A DNA stretch of 37,925 nt from NCBI GenBank assembly GCA_024399615.1, contig JAKSNQ010000010.1, positions 1 to 37,925 on the forward strand, given 5' to 3'. The position numbers and the translations under genes were made by a program. Under the pieces are notes generated by a model. The model had not been told where the DNA came from and did not search any database. It saw nothing but the letters and a program-made list of their open reading frames with translations. Shown piece by piece: positions 25,344 through 33,543 of the stretch (within the stretch, counting starts at the first letter, position 1; each line of letters begins with the position of its first letter). Origin of the DNA: Paludibacteraceae bacterium. GTDB taxonomy: Bacteria; Bacteroidota; Bacteroidia; Bacteroidales; Paludibacteraceae.

Positions 25344-25938
25344 GTTGTTGGATAATCGTTTGTATGTTTTGTTTGGCCAGCTCGGGGACACCATTGTAGA
25401 AGAATCCACAAACCAATGTGAAATACGCTGGCGTGACACCATCGGTGGACCACAGGATGGGCAGATGCATGAGTTGTTCGGTAGTCTGACATACATCAAA
25501 TCCCCATGCCTCGAGTGATGGGCGTACCAGCTCAGGATGGCGACAAGGCAATCCCGCTGGCTTGCTGCATTGTCCGTCCGGACAATAAGCGCATTGCCCT
25601 GCCAGACCCATTGCTATTCCCTCCATCACAGTCTCCATCTCTCGCACCATTTCCTCCATCTCATGTCGTACAGGTAGCAGACAACGCATACCATCAGCCA
25701 ATGGCAAGCCTGTCGGGTGGGGAGTGATACGTGCCGCCAGCAGTAGCACTTCATTATAGTCTCTCAGTTTCGAATCGACATCGTACACGAACGGAGGACA
25801 GCCCCAATGGTGACCATAGTTGTGGCATTCACGGCAGTAGCCCTCGATTCGACCTACTGCGCGAAAACGGCGGACATATTCGCCCATGCGAATGGTACTA
25901 TAGATGAAATGGCGTGTATAGGATGAACGGACTGACAT
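25297..25938 (-). CDS. DUF2284-family cysteine-rich metal-binding protein
   Basis: A 213-residue protein of the DUF2284 family, which are predicted metal-binding proteins. The N-terminal cluster RIEGYCRECHNYGHHWGCPP has Cys35, Cys38 and Cys47, and a second cluster (CAYCPDGQCSKPAGLPCRHP) lies near residue 125. Both recall Fe-S or zinc sites. The start is ATG 25938 (MSVRSSYTR); an in-frame ATG at 25974 is possible but adds only a polar extension. No signal peptide is present. Its C-terminal fifteen residues are encoded in the region that also encodes the signal peptide of the MBL lipoprotein. Confidence 0.8.
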   Translation of the reverse strand: MSVRSSYTRHFIYSTIRMGEYVRRFRAVGRIEGYCRECHNYGHHWGCPPFVYDVDSKLRDYNEVLLLAARITPHPTGLPLADGMRCLLPVRHEMEEMVREMETVMEGIAMGLAGQCAYCPDGQCSKPAGLPCRHPELVRPSLEAWGFDVCQTTEQLMHLPILWSTDGVTPAYFTLVCGFFYNGVPELAKQNIQTIIQQHEKDSLYRNDSTGNA

Positions 25939-26003
25939 CTTTCTTTGTATTTTTTTTAATGATGAATTGTTCAAATACCCCTTCAGATAATCCTTTTAGA
26001 TGG

Positions 26004-26036
26004 AGAAAGAGCAAACCACATGGGCTTGCTCTTTCT
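26004..26036 (-). terminator. Hairpin after nqrF, possible terminator
   Basis: AGAAAGAGCAA (26004-26014) and TTGCTCTTTCT (26026-26036) form an 11-bp stem with an 11-nt loop, 7 nt past the nqrF stop codon. No clear U-run follows on the minus strand, so it may act in termination or mRNA protection. Confidence 0.5.
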
Positions 26037-26043
26037 TGTGTGA

Positions 26044-27333
26044 TTATCCACCAAAGTTATCGAAGCGGATATCCTGATCCTCAACACCCAATGAGTGGAG
26101 GAGGTCAAGCACAGTCTTCGCCATCATTGGAGGACCGCAGAGGTAGTACTCGCAGTCTTCTGGAGCCTCGTGCTGTTTCAGGTAGGTGTCGCCCATAACT
26201 GGTGCTACGAAGCCCGGAGTGTACTTGATTCCTGCTTCGTCTGCCTTTGGATCCGGACGGTCCAATGCCAGATGGAAGTGGAAGTTGGGGAACTCTTTCT
26301 CCAGCGCCAGGAAGTCATCGAGGAATGGAATCTCCTCGAGCGCACGTGCACCATAGAAATAGTGCATTTCGCGAGCGCGATCCTCCGGAGCTATACCTTT
26401 ACCCTTGAGCATGTGCATGATTTGTGCACGCAGAGGAGCCATACCGGCACCACCGCCGACCCAGATCATCTCTTTGCCGGTGCCGTACTGTGGACGGAAC
26501 TCGCCGTAAGGGCCTGACATGATTACCTTGTCACCCGGCTTCAATGAGAAGATGTAAGACGATGCGATACCCGGATTTACATCCATAAAGCCTGGACCCT
26601 GATCCTTTGGTTTGAAAGGTGGGGTGGCGATACGAACGTTCAAAGTGATGATATCACCTTCGTCCGGATAGTTGGCCATTGAGTATGCACGGATGGTGTC
26701 TGCTGGGTTAGTACACTTGAGTGGGAACAAACCGAACTTCTCCCATGCCGGTAGGTAAGTCTCGCCGATGAGTGACTTGTCGAAATCCTTATCGTAGTCG
26801 ATGCAGTCGAACTTAGGAATACGTATTTGAGCATACGAGCCTGGCTCGAAGTCCATGTGCTCGCCTGCTGGCAAAGCCACCTTGTACTCCTTGATGAACG
26901 TAGCCACGTTGCGGTTGCCAATAACGGTACATTCCCATTCCTTGACACCCATTACAGACTCGTCGATCTTCAGTTCGAGGTCTTGCTTTACTTTTACCTG
27001 GCAACCCAGACGCCATCCCTCTTTCTGTTGTTTGCGAGAGAAGTGCACAGTTTCGGTAGGAAGTATCTCACCGCCACCCTCGAGTACCTGGCATTTGCAT
27101 TGTCCGCACGAACCCTTACCACCACAGGCTGAAGGGAGGTGTACACCGGCATTGGCCATCGTGTTCAGAAGCGAGCCACCGGCTGGGACGTCAAACTCTT
27201 TGTCACCATTGACTTTTACTTTCACGTTGCCACTTGCCACCAGGAAACGCTTGGCGATAAGGAGGACAACGACGAGCAGGAGTATCACTACGAGGAATAC
27301 TACTACTGCAGAAATAATTGCATTGAAATCCAT
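26044..27333 (-). CDS. nqrF: Na+-NQR subunit F (NADH-oxidising flavoprotein)
   Basis: A 429-residue subunit that takes electrons from NADH into the sodium-pumping complex. There is one N-terminal membrane helix (about 7-27). The 2Fe-2S ligands Cys70, Cys76, Cys79 and Cys111 fall at the same numbers as in Vibrio cholerae. The ferredoxin-reductase half has the FAD motif RAYSMANYP, the NADH-binding GGGAGMAPLR, the CEYYLCGPPMM segment and the final DNFGG. It is the last gene of the operon, 13 nt after nqrE. A strong Shine-Dalgarno (GGAGGA) lies at 27346-27341 on the minus strand. Confidence 0.98.
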   Translation of the reverse strand: MDFNAIISAVVVFLVVILLLVVVLLIAKRFLVASGNVKVKVNGDKEFDVPAGGSLLNTMANAGVHLPSACGGKGSCGQCKCQVLEGGGEILPTETVHFSRKQQKEGWRLGCQVKVKQDLELKIDESVMGVKEWECTVIGNRNVATFIKEYKVALPAGEHMDFEPGSYAQIRIPKFDCIDYDKDFDKSLIGETYLPAWEKFGLFPLKCTNPADTIRAYSMANYPDEGDIITLNVRIATPPFKPKDQGPGFMDVNPGIASSYIFSLKPGDKVIMSGPYGEFRPQYGTGKEMIWVGGGAGMAPLRAQIMHMLKGKGIAPEDRAREMHYFYGARALEEIPFLDDFLALEKEFPNFHFHLALDRPDPKADEAGIKYTPGFVAPVMGDTYLKQHEAPEDCEYYLCGPPMMAKTVLDLLHSLGVEDQDIRFDNFGG

Positions 27334-27346
27334 AGTTTTTTCCTCC

Positions 27347-27952
27347 TTAGAATTTAAGACCAGAGAAGCACATGAATGCCATAGCCATCAGACCTACCAC
27401 GATGAAGGTGATGCCCAAGCCTTGGAGTGCCTTTGGTACTTCATTATACTCCATTTTTTCGCGGATACCCGCGAGCGCGCAAATAGCAATGAGCCAACCC
27501 AGACCCGAACCTAACGCATAGACGAGGGCGTCAACGATAGAGGTGATGGCCTTTGGATCGGTAGCGTCCAAAAGGATGCGCTGCTGCATAAAGAGCGAAG
27601 CACCCATGATGGCGCAGTTTACCGCAATCAGAGGCAGGAAAATACCCAGCGATGCGTAGAGCGATGGAGAGAATTTCTCGACGAACATCTCGACGATCTG
27701 CACGATGGCTGCGATTACGGCGATGAAGAGGATAAAGCTGAGATAACCCAGATTCATTGGGTCTAGGACATGTACCTGCAGCAGGTAGTTGACAGGCAGA
27801 GTGATGAGCAGCACGAACGTAACTGCTATGCCCAGACCGAACGAGGTCTTCACGTTCTTGGAAACGGCCAGATAAGAACACATTCCCAGGAAGGTGGCAA
27901 AAATCATGTTGTCAGCAAAGATGGAGCTGATAAAAAGTGATAGTGCGTGCAT
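27347..27952 (-). CDS. nqrE: Na+-NQR subunit E
   Basis: A 201-residue integral membrane subunit with six predicted helices. It forms, with NqrD, the membrane core that binds an iron centre between the two halves; Cys25 ([10 protein letters not shown]) and Cys113 (AVNCAIMG) match the ligand cysteines. The paired inverted-topology half-repeats seen in the NqrD/E and RnfA/E families are visible. It begins 2 nt after the nqrD stop, with a Shine-Dalgarno GGAGGA embedded in the last codons of nqrD. Confidence 0.97.
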   Translation of the reverse strand: MHALSLFISSIFADNMIFATFLGMCSYLAVSKNVKTSFGLGIAVTFVLLITLPVNYLLQVHVLDPMNLGYLSFILFIAVIAAIVQIVEMFVEKFSPSLYASLGIFLPLIAVNCAIMGASLFMQQRILLDATDPKAITSIVDALVYALGSGLGWLIAICALAGIREKMEYNEVPKALQGLGITFIVVGLMAMAFMCFSGLKF

Positions 27953-27954
27953 AA

Positions 27955-28584
27955 TTACTTGTCCTCCTTATTTAATGAGCGATGAACCCAGATAACACAT
28001 GCTACGAGAATCAGCGCCATAGCTGGCATTACCATCATGCCGCAGTTCTCATAAAAACCACCATTAGCCACGTACCAGCTCTCAGGGATGATGCGCAGAC
28101 CCATGAGTGAACCGCTACCGAAGAGTTCGCGAACGAATGCTACGACAGCCAGTACCCACATGTAGCCAAAACCATTGCCCAGACCATCCAGGAGAGAATC
28201 CCATGGACCATTGCTCATCGCATAGGCCTCGAGGCGACCCATCAGGATACAGTTGGTAATGATCAGACCGATATAGACGCTCAAAGCCACGCTGACGTCG
28301 TAAACAAATGCCTTGAGGAAAGCGGATACGAGCGTAACGAGAGCGGCTACGACTACGAGTTGAACGATAATACGAATACGGCTTGGGATGGTGTTGCGAA
28401 GTGCAGAAATCACCACGTTGGCCAGCGCCACGATGATGGTCACCGCGATGCCCATAACCAAAGCCGGCTTGAGCTGCACCGTAACGGCCAGAGCCGAACA
28501 GATACCCAACACCTGTACTACGACAGGGTTGTTTTTGTTGAGAGGTCCAAGGAAGGCCTCACGTGTTTTTTCAGAAAGTGCCAT
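27955..28584 (-). CDS. nqrD: Na+-NQR subunit D
   Basis: A 209-residue membrane subunit, homologous to NqrE. The iron ligands Cys29 ([10 protein letters not shown]) and Cys112 (IITNCILMG) are in the expected places, identical in number to Vibrio cholerae NqrD. The N-terminal amphipathic part [20 protein letters not shown] is typical. It starts 3 nt after nqrC with a strong Shine-Dalgarno (GGAGGA) contained in the final Glu codons of nqrC. Confidence 0.97.
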   Translation of the reverse strand: MALSEKTREAFLGPLNKNNPVVVQVLGICSALAVTVQLKPALVMGIAVTIIVALANVVISALRNTIPSRIRIIVQLVVVAALVTLVSAFLKAFVYDVSVALSVYIGLIITNCILMGRLEAYAMSNGPWDSLLDGLGNGFGYMWVLAVVAFVRELFGSGSLMGLRIIPESWYVANGGFYENCGMMVMPAMALILVACVIWVHRSLNKEDK

Positions 28585-28587
28585 GTC

Positions 28588-29316
28588 TTATTCCTCCGTT
28601 AATTCTGGTTCTACATTTTCGATAACTTCTTCCTCTACTTTTTCAGCCTGATGCCATTCGAGTTCTTCCTCTACTGCAACCTCAGCCTGACCAAACCAGC
28701 CTGCTGCTGCATACGCTTGGATAGAAGTGAGAATCATGGTCTGAACGCCCTTAGAGGTGATGGTTGCGCCAGAGATGGCGTCAACGGCATCTTGACCTTC
28801 TGCGCTTTGACCTGCTTTGAGAATAGCCAAGCCTACAAACTGACCCTCTGCGTCGAGGATATGTTTGCCGGCAAACTGTGACTGAAACTTCTCGGTCTTG
28901 ATCTCGCCACCGAGACCTGGCGTCTCTGAGCTGTGGTCGAAATAAGCACCATAGATGGTGTTGCGGTCGGCGTTCAGGGCGATATATCCCCAGATGCCGC
29001 CCCACAGACCTGCACCCTTAACAGGGAGAATATATTTCTTCTCGCCGTCGAGATTAGCCTCATACCATGACAGGCCGCACTTCTCGCAGGTGACTTCTGT
29101 TACCTGTTCGTTGTAGGTCTGCTCAGATACGGCATTTCCCAGATTGCGCTCGTTGAGCGAAGCGAGAATCTGCTTCTTGGTGTCGAGTGCCACGTTGGCT
29201 TCCTGACGAGGCAGGAGCGCATTGGCTACGACGGCCAGCAGAAGTGCTACGATAATTACCAGAACCGTAGCATAGGCAATCGTATAAACGTTGCTGTTGG
29301 TATTCATTTTTGCCAT
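28588..29316 (-). CDS. nqrC: Na+-NQR subunit C (covalent FMN)
   Basis: A 242-residue subunit with one N-terminal membrane helix (about 10-33) and a periplasmic FMN-binding domain. The flavinylation motif SGAT is at 182-185, so FMN should be attached to Thr185 by ApbE, which is not in this window. The ILPVKGAGLWGGIWGYIAL and ETPGLGGEI segments are standard. A CxxC (Cys77, Cys80) sits in the periplasmic domain just before the LPV strand, and a charged Glu/Val-rich tail follows the domain (EVAVEEELEWHQAEKVEEE). The start could be ATG 29316 or ATG 29307; the latter matches relatives better. Confidence 0.96.
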   Translation of the reverse strand: MAKMNTNSNVYTIAYATVLVIIVALLLAVVANALLPRQEANVALDTKKQILASLNERNLGNAVSEQTYNEQVTEVTCEKCGLSWYEANLDGEKKYILPVKGAGLWGGIWGYIALNADRNTIYGAYFDHSSETPGLGGEIKTEKFQSQFAGKHILDAEGQFVGLAILKAGQSAEGQDAVDAISGATITSKGVQTMILTSIQAYAAAGWFGQAEVAVEEELEWHQAEKVEEEVIENVEPELTEE

Positions 29317-29328
29317 AGTTGTGATAAA

Positions 29329-30510
29329 TTATTTTGCAACACGAGCTGCACGTTTGGAAATATTACGTTGAACGATGCACCAGTCAATGAGTGGTGCGAG
29401 GCAGTTGCCCAACAGGATAGCGAGCATCATGCCTTCTGGATAACCTGGGTTGAGGACGCGTACGGTGATGGCGATGAAACCAATCAGCGCACCATAGATC
29501 CACTTACCGCACTCGGTACGAGCAGAGGTTACTGGGTCGGTTGCCATGAAGACTGCACCGAAGCAGAAACCGCCGGTAACGAGGTGCATGTACCAAGGGA
29601 GGGAGCATGCTCCGGTAGCCTGGAAGAGAGCTGCAGTAGCTGCGCCGGAGGCGAAGATTGCGAGCATGGTCTTCCATGAAGCCACACCTGTACAGAGAAT
29701 CAGGAGAGCACCCAAAGCGATAGCGATGACGGATGTCTCACCTACCGAACCGGGGATAAGGCCGAAGAAGCAATCCCAGAAACCATAGGTCTGATCTACA
29801 CCGGTAGCCAATTGGCCCAGAGGAGTAGCGCCGGAGAAACCGTCAACCAATGGTTGGCCATTGTCCCAGCCCCAAGTTCCCTCGGTGCGAACGAAAGCGC
29901 GGTCGCCTGACATGTGGGTCGGATAAGCGAAGAAAAGGAAGGCACGGGTAATCAGGGCTACGTTGAAGATGTTGTAACCTGTTCCACCGAAGACCTCCTT
30001 GGCGAAAACTACTGCAAAAGCAGTAGCTATTGCCACCATCCAAAGTGGGGTGTTGATAGGTACGATGAGTGGGATGATGAAACCGGTCACGAGGAAGCCC
30101 TCTGCGATCTCTTCATGTTTCCACTGAGCTACGGTGAACTCGATGCCGAGGCCCACGAGGTAGCTGACAACGATATAAGGCAGTACAGCGAGGAGACCGA
30201 AAGCAAATGCCTGCCAGAAGAGGGTAGAGGTCATGCCTCCAGCCAATGCTCCCGTCGCAAGGAAATGCTGGTAACCCACGTTGAACATACCGAAGAGCAT
30301 AGCAGGGACGAGCGCCAAAACGACCATGATCATGGTACGCTTAGAGTCGGTCGCATCGTGCACCTGAACGCCATAGCGCTTGGCGGTTGTGTTGGGGGTG
30401 AACAGGAATGTTGCAAAACCGTCAAACACAGACCAGAACGCGTGGAGTTTTCCGCCCTCTTCGAATGTAGGGCGTACTTTTTCTACGATGTCGTATAGTT
30501 TGTTAAACAT
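29329..30510 (-). CDS. nqrB: Na+-NQR subunit B (covalent FMN, Na+ channel)
   Basis: A 393-residue membrane subunit with about ten helices, homologous to RnfD. FMN should be linked to Thr229 in the SGAT motif (DGFSGAT, 223-229). The N-terminal soluble stretch with TFEEGGKLHAFWSVFDGFATFLFTP, including its ubiquinone-site Gly/Phe-rich segment, and the conserved KEVFGGTGYNIFN and HLVTGGFCFGAVFMATDP blocks are present. It begins 79 nt after nqrA and ends 12 nt before nqrC, without a Shine-Dalgarno of its own. Confidence 0.97.
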   Translation of the reverse strand: MFNKLYDIVEKVRPTFEEGGKLHAFWSVFDGFATFLFTPNTTAKRYGVQVHDATDSKRTMIMVVLALVPAMLFGMFNVGYQHFLATGALAGGMTSTLFWQAFAFGLLAVLPYIVVSYLVGLGIEFTVAQWKHEEIAEGFLVTGFIIPLIVPINTPLWMVAIATAFAVVFAKEVFGGTGYNIFNVALITRAFLFFAYPTHMSGDRAFVRTEGTWGWDNGQPLVDGFSGATPLGQLATGVDQTYGFWDCFFGLIPGSVGETSVIAIALGALLILCTGVASWKTMLAIFASGAATAALFQATGACSLPWYMHLVTGGFCFGAVFMATDPVTSARTECGKWIYGALIGFIAITVRVLNPGYPEGMMLAILLGNCLAPLIDWCIVQRNISKRAARVAK

Positions 30511-30589
30511 TGTTTTTGATAATTTGCCCGGGTATTCTGTAAAATCCGGATGTGTTGGAAAATTCAGAAAAACCGGAAGTTCCAGATAC

Positions 30590-31939
30590 TTATTCTAACT
30601 CAGCTTTGAGGTTGTCGAGCGCTTGACGCACGATGGCTTGAAGAGGCATTTTTGAGGTGCAGACGTACTCACACAGTGCGAAGTCTTCAGGAGCTACTTC
30701 GTATGCACCGAGGGCCTCCATACGGTCGATATTCCCGGCAATCATGGCCTTGATCAGGTACTCAGGATAGATGTCCATTGGGAACACCTTGTCATATTCG
30801 CCTGATACGATGATGGCGCGGCGACCGCCGAGCAAACGGGCATCGAAATCGAAGTGCTTCTTGCCCAGTTTGGCCAGGATGGTACCACAAACCGAGAGGT
30901 TGTTGGAGTGGTTGTTGAATCGAGGCATGATCCAACCCATAAAGTCGCGTGCTTCCGTTCCCTCGGCGATAATCGTCAGTTGGTTCAGCTGAGGCTCTAC
31001 GTACTCGTTCTGCTCTGCCTTGTGGCCGGAGAGTACGTTGCCGGCTACGATACGAGTGCTGACGCCTGAGGTGATGTTGCCGCGAAGGATGCTCTCCAAT
31101 GGCATACCCGGCAATACGTTGAAATAAGCCAGAGTGGCTGCCAAAGGACCTGTCAGCGCCACCAGACGTGACATGTCAACGATGCCCTTTGTGAAGAAAC
31201 GACCGATTAACAGCAGGTCTTGTGCGCCTACGGTAAAGACGGTCTCACCCTTGGCTAATGGAGCCACATGGTTGAGCTGTACACCTACGTTGCCTGCCGG
31301 GTGTTTGCCCTCAAAGGGAACGATGGTGCAGTCCTTCAGGTTGAGGAACTCGGTTGCACTTGCTCCATTGCGAACGCCTACGAAAACAGGTGCTAACTTG
31401 GCAAGAGCCGATACGGCAGCCTGAAGTTCTGAGGCGTGACCTTTCACTACGAAATTGTAGTCTGGTGCTACAGGAGCAGAGTCAAAGGCTGAGATGAAGA
31501 TGGCCTTAGGCTGCTTGCTTGGCATAGCGATGCAGTCGTAAGGACGCTGGTGCATCAGCACCCAAAGACCTGATTGGAGGAGCAATGCCTTGACGTCATC
31601 AGCCGTCTTTACGGACGTGTCGAAATGCAGATAGTCGTTCTGCTGGTCGGCTTCGATGTCGATCTGCATGACTTTACGCTTGTCGCCGCGAACGACTGCT
31701 TTCACAGTTCCGCTGACGGGACTTACGAACTGCATCTGGTCAAACGTCTTGTCGCAGAACAGGGGAGAACCTGCCTTAACGACTGCGCCTTCCTTCACAA
31801 GCATTTTGGGCTTGATACCGGCGTAATGGTCTGGAACTACCGAGAAGACAGCGGGACGAGCGACGGACTTGATGTCCTGCGCTGCCACGCCCTCCAGAGG
31901 AAGGTCGAGACCTTTGGTCAGTTTGATTACGTTGTTCAT
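30590..31939 (-). CDS. nqrA: Na+-NQR subunit A
   Basis: A 449-residue cytoplasmic subunit of the Na+-translocating NADH:quinone oxidoreductase, associated with ubiquinone/menaquinone binding and homologous to RnfC but lacking its Fe-S motifs. The N-terminal IKLTKGLDLPLEG, the SVVPDHYAGIKPKMLVKEG segment and VSPVSGTVKAVVRG (biotinyl-lipoyl-like) are typical, as is the GGRRAIIVSGEYDKVFPMDIYPEYLIKA region. It is the first gene of the operon and is preceded by an unusually long, partly GC-rich leader of about 118 nt. Confidence 0.97.
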   Translation of the reverse strand: MNNVIKLTKGLDLPLEGVAAQDIKSVARPAVFSVVPDHYAGIKPKMLVKEGAVVKAGSPLFCDKTFDQMQFVSPVSGTVKAVVRGDKRKVMQIDIEADQQNDYLHFDTSVKTADDVKALLLQSGLWVLMHQRPYDCIAMPSKQPKAIFISAFDSAPVAPDYNFVVKGHASELQAAVSALAKLAPVFVGVRNGASATEFLNLKDCTIVPFEGKHPAGNVGVQLNHVAPLAKGETVFTVGAQDLLLIGRFFTKGIVDMSRLVALTGPLAATLAYFNVLPGMPLESILRGNITSGVSTRIVAGNVLSGHKAEQNEYVEPQLNQLTIIAEGTEARDFMGWIMPRFNNHSNNLSVCGTILAKLGKKHFDFDARLLGGRRAIIVSGEYDKVFPMDIYPEYLIKAMIAGNIDRMEALGAYEVAPEDFALCEYVCTSKMPLQAIVRQALDNLKAELE

Positions 31940-32064
31940 AAAAATATTTTTTTGTTAATTGAATAATGGGCGTTCTGTGGCTTTGTGACATCTTTCCTTA
32001 AATTTTCGCGAGGTCGCGTGTGTATCCTGGCGCGCGAAGGAGTGTGTACGCACAAAAAGCGCTG

Positions 32065-32096
32065 CAAAATTAGTAAAAAATTGCGAGATGCACAAA
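32065..32096 (-). promoter_or_regulatory. Bacteroidota-type promoter for nqrABCDEF
   Basis: On the minus strand, TTTG (32096-32093) and TAATTTTG (32072-32065) are 20 nt apart. The leader to the nqrA ATG at 31939 is about 118 nt. It contains the inverted repeat CGCGA-GG-TCGCG (32007-32018) and other GC-rich palindromic pieces amid AT-rich DNA. Confidence 0.82.
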
Positions 32097-32169
32097 TTAT
32101 TGACTGATTTTACAGCGGTATTGTCGAAAAAAATGCGTTTTGCTACCTCTTGTTTACAAAACTGACAAT

Positions 32170-33354
32170 TTATTTGCCGTTTTTCACTCCGGCCGTCAGT
32201 TTGGACTGATAGGTCGGAAAGGAGGTGCCGGTGTAGCGCAGGAAAGCGTTGTAGAATGCGGCCGGATTACGAAAGCCGCTATTGCTCATCAGCGACGTTA
32301 CAGGCGTGTTGGGATTTTTCTGCAGGCGCGGCATCACTTCATATTGGATGCGAAGACTGTGGATATATTCCGAGAAGGTCTGCCTGCTTACTTCGGACAG
32401 GTAACGGGCGATGTGCTCGGACTCGAGGTGCGTGGCACGCGCTATGTCCATCAGGGTGATGTTATGGTTCAGGTACAATTTCTGCTCGACGATGGTTTCT
32501 TCCAGGCGTTGTTTGATCAGGCGATCGTGTGAATTCGATACGTCGGCCTGCAAAGCAGCCTCCACTGGGTGCGCCGCTTGAGAGACACCTGCCTCCGGCT
32601 TCATGGCTGGCACGATGTCTTTATGACGGGAAAACTCATCAAACGCAGGACGATGGTAATCGGACAGGATGAGGTTATAGAAATAGATCAGATACGAAGT
32701 AAACGCAATCGTGTAGAAGATGAGAAAAAGATAATGACGTTGTGAAATAGGCATCATGGATACAAAATTGCTGATGCCAAATATGACGATACAACCCGCG
32801 ATATGAACGACACGGAGGAACGTGGGGCGATATACGGTGTCCTCACCATCGGACGTGTAGTAGTCCAAAATCAGACGCGATTTCCGCAGTTTGTAGAACG
32901 AGTAGATGAATGCCGCCAACGTACCGGCATACAATACGACATTGTATAGGATTACCGATGTTGACACATGCTGCAGGTAGTTGGCTGCCGCAGCATCGGC
33001 CAGATAATGGATGTAGTAGGCATTACATCCCAGGATGATCGGTATGGGCATGATGACATAGAACCATACGGGGATATTGTCTTTCGACACGAGCGTATGC
33101 AACATCAGGCACATCAGCAGTACGGCCAAGGGAGTGGTGAAGAAAGTGATGTTTTTCAGGAGCGTGATTGTGCTGCCCGAGATGTCCAATGCCTGATAGA
33201 TGTACAATACCAAAAATGGCATGATGTCTGCCATAAAAAAGAGCATAATCTTCTGGGAGATGTGCATCTTGTGCCAATGGGGAAGCGAAATCGCAAAAAA
33301 TGCGAACGTGACCAGCACCGGCCAGTATAGGAAGAAATCGAAAACCGAAGTCAT
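32170..33354 (-). CDS. Membrane-anchored AraC-type transcriptional regulator (regulator 2)
   Basis: A 394-residue protein with about six or seven N-terminal membrane helices (to about residue 230), a polar Ala/Pro-rich linker and a C-terminal AraC-type DNA-binding domain from about 285. Its HTH parts read ITLMDIARATHLESEHIARYLSE and then SGFRNPAAFYNAF and TGTSFPTYQSKL, closely paralleling regulator 1 at 20996-22294. It is transcribed divergently from the GH97-N/YgjP pair across 189 nt containing a promoter for each side. Divergent placement is typical of a regulator controlling its neighbour, but no operator repeat was found by eye. Confidence 0.85.
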   Translation of the reverse strand: MTSVFDFFLYWPVLVTFAFFAISLPHWHKMHISQKIMLFFMADIMPFLVLYIYQALDISGSTITLLKNITFFTTPLAVLLMCLMLHTLVSKDNIPVWFYVIMPIPIILGCNAYYIHYLADAAAANYLQHVSTSVILYNVVLYAGTLAAFIYSFYKLRKSRLILDYYTSDGEDTVYRPTFLRVVHIAGCIVIFGISNFVSMMPISQRHYLFLIFYTIAFTSYLIYFYNLILSDYHRPAFDEFSRHKDIVPAMKPEAGVSQAAHPVEAALQADVSNSHDRLIKQRLEETIVEQKLYLNHNITLMDIARATHLESEHIARYLSEVSRQTFSEYIHSLRIQYEVMPRLQKNPNTPVTSLMSNSGFRNPAAFYNAFLRYTGTSFPTYQSKLTAGVKNGK

Positions 33355-33395
33355 ATCTTACGGGTGTAGTAGGCCTGATTGGGCAATTGGGCTTG

Positions 33396-33427
33396 CAAAG
33401 GTATAAGAAAAATGGCAATTATGCAAA
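33396..33427 (-). promoter_or_regulatory. Bacteroidota-type promoter for regulator 2
   Basis: On the minus strand, TTTG (33427-33424) and TACCTTTG (33403-33396) are 20 nt apart, a full consensus match, 42 nt upstream of the start codon. Confidence 0.82.
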
Positions 33428-33462
33428 TTTTTTGAACAAAAAGTAATGAAATTCGACAAAAA

Positions 33463-33494
33463 CTTGTGTATTTCACAAAATTACTGTATCTTTG
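33463..33494 (+). promoter_or_regulatory. Bacteroidota-type promoter for the GH97-N/YgjP pair
   Basis: CTTG (33463-33466) and TATCTTTG (33487-33494) are 20 nt apart. The predicted start of transcription is near 33500, which rules out a translation start at 33466 and supports ATG 33544. The -33 boxes of the two divergent promoters are only 35 nt apart. Confidence 0.78.
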
Positions 33495-33543
33495 TACCCC
33501 CATGATATCCCGATTCGGATTCGTGCGCAAATGGATTACGACT

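Noticed and set aside
26855-27514. Plus-strand open frame of 219 codons over nqrF/nqrE
   Set aside because: Ser/Thr/Arg-rich shadow of the conserved NQR genes.
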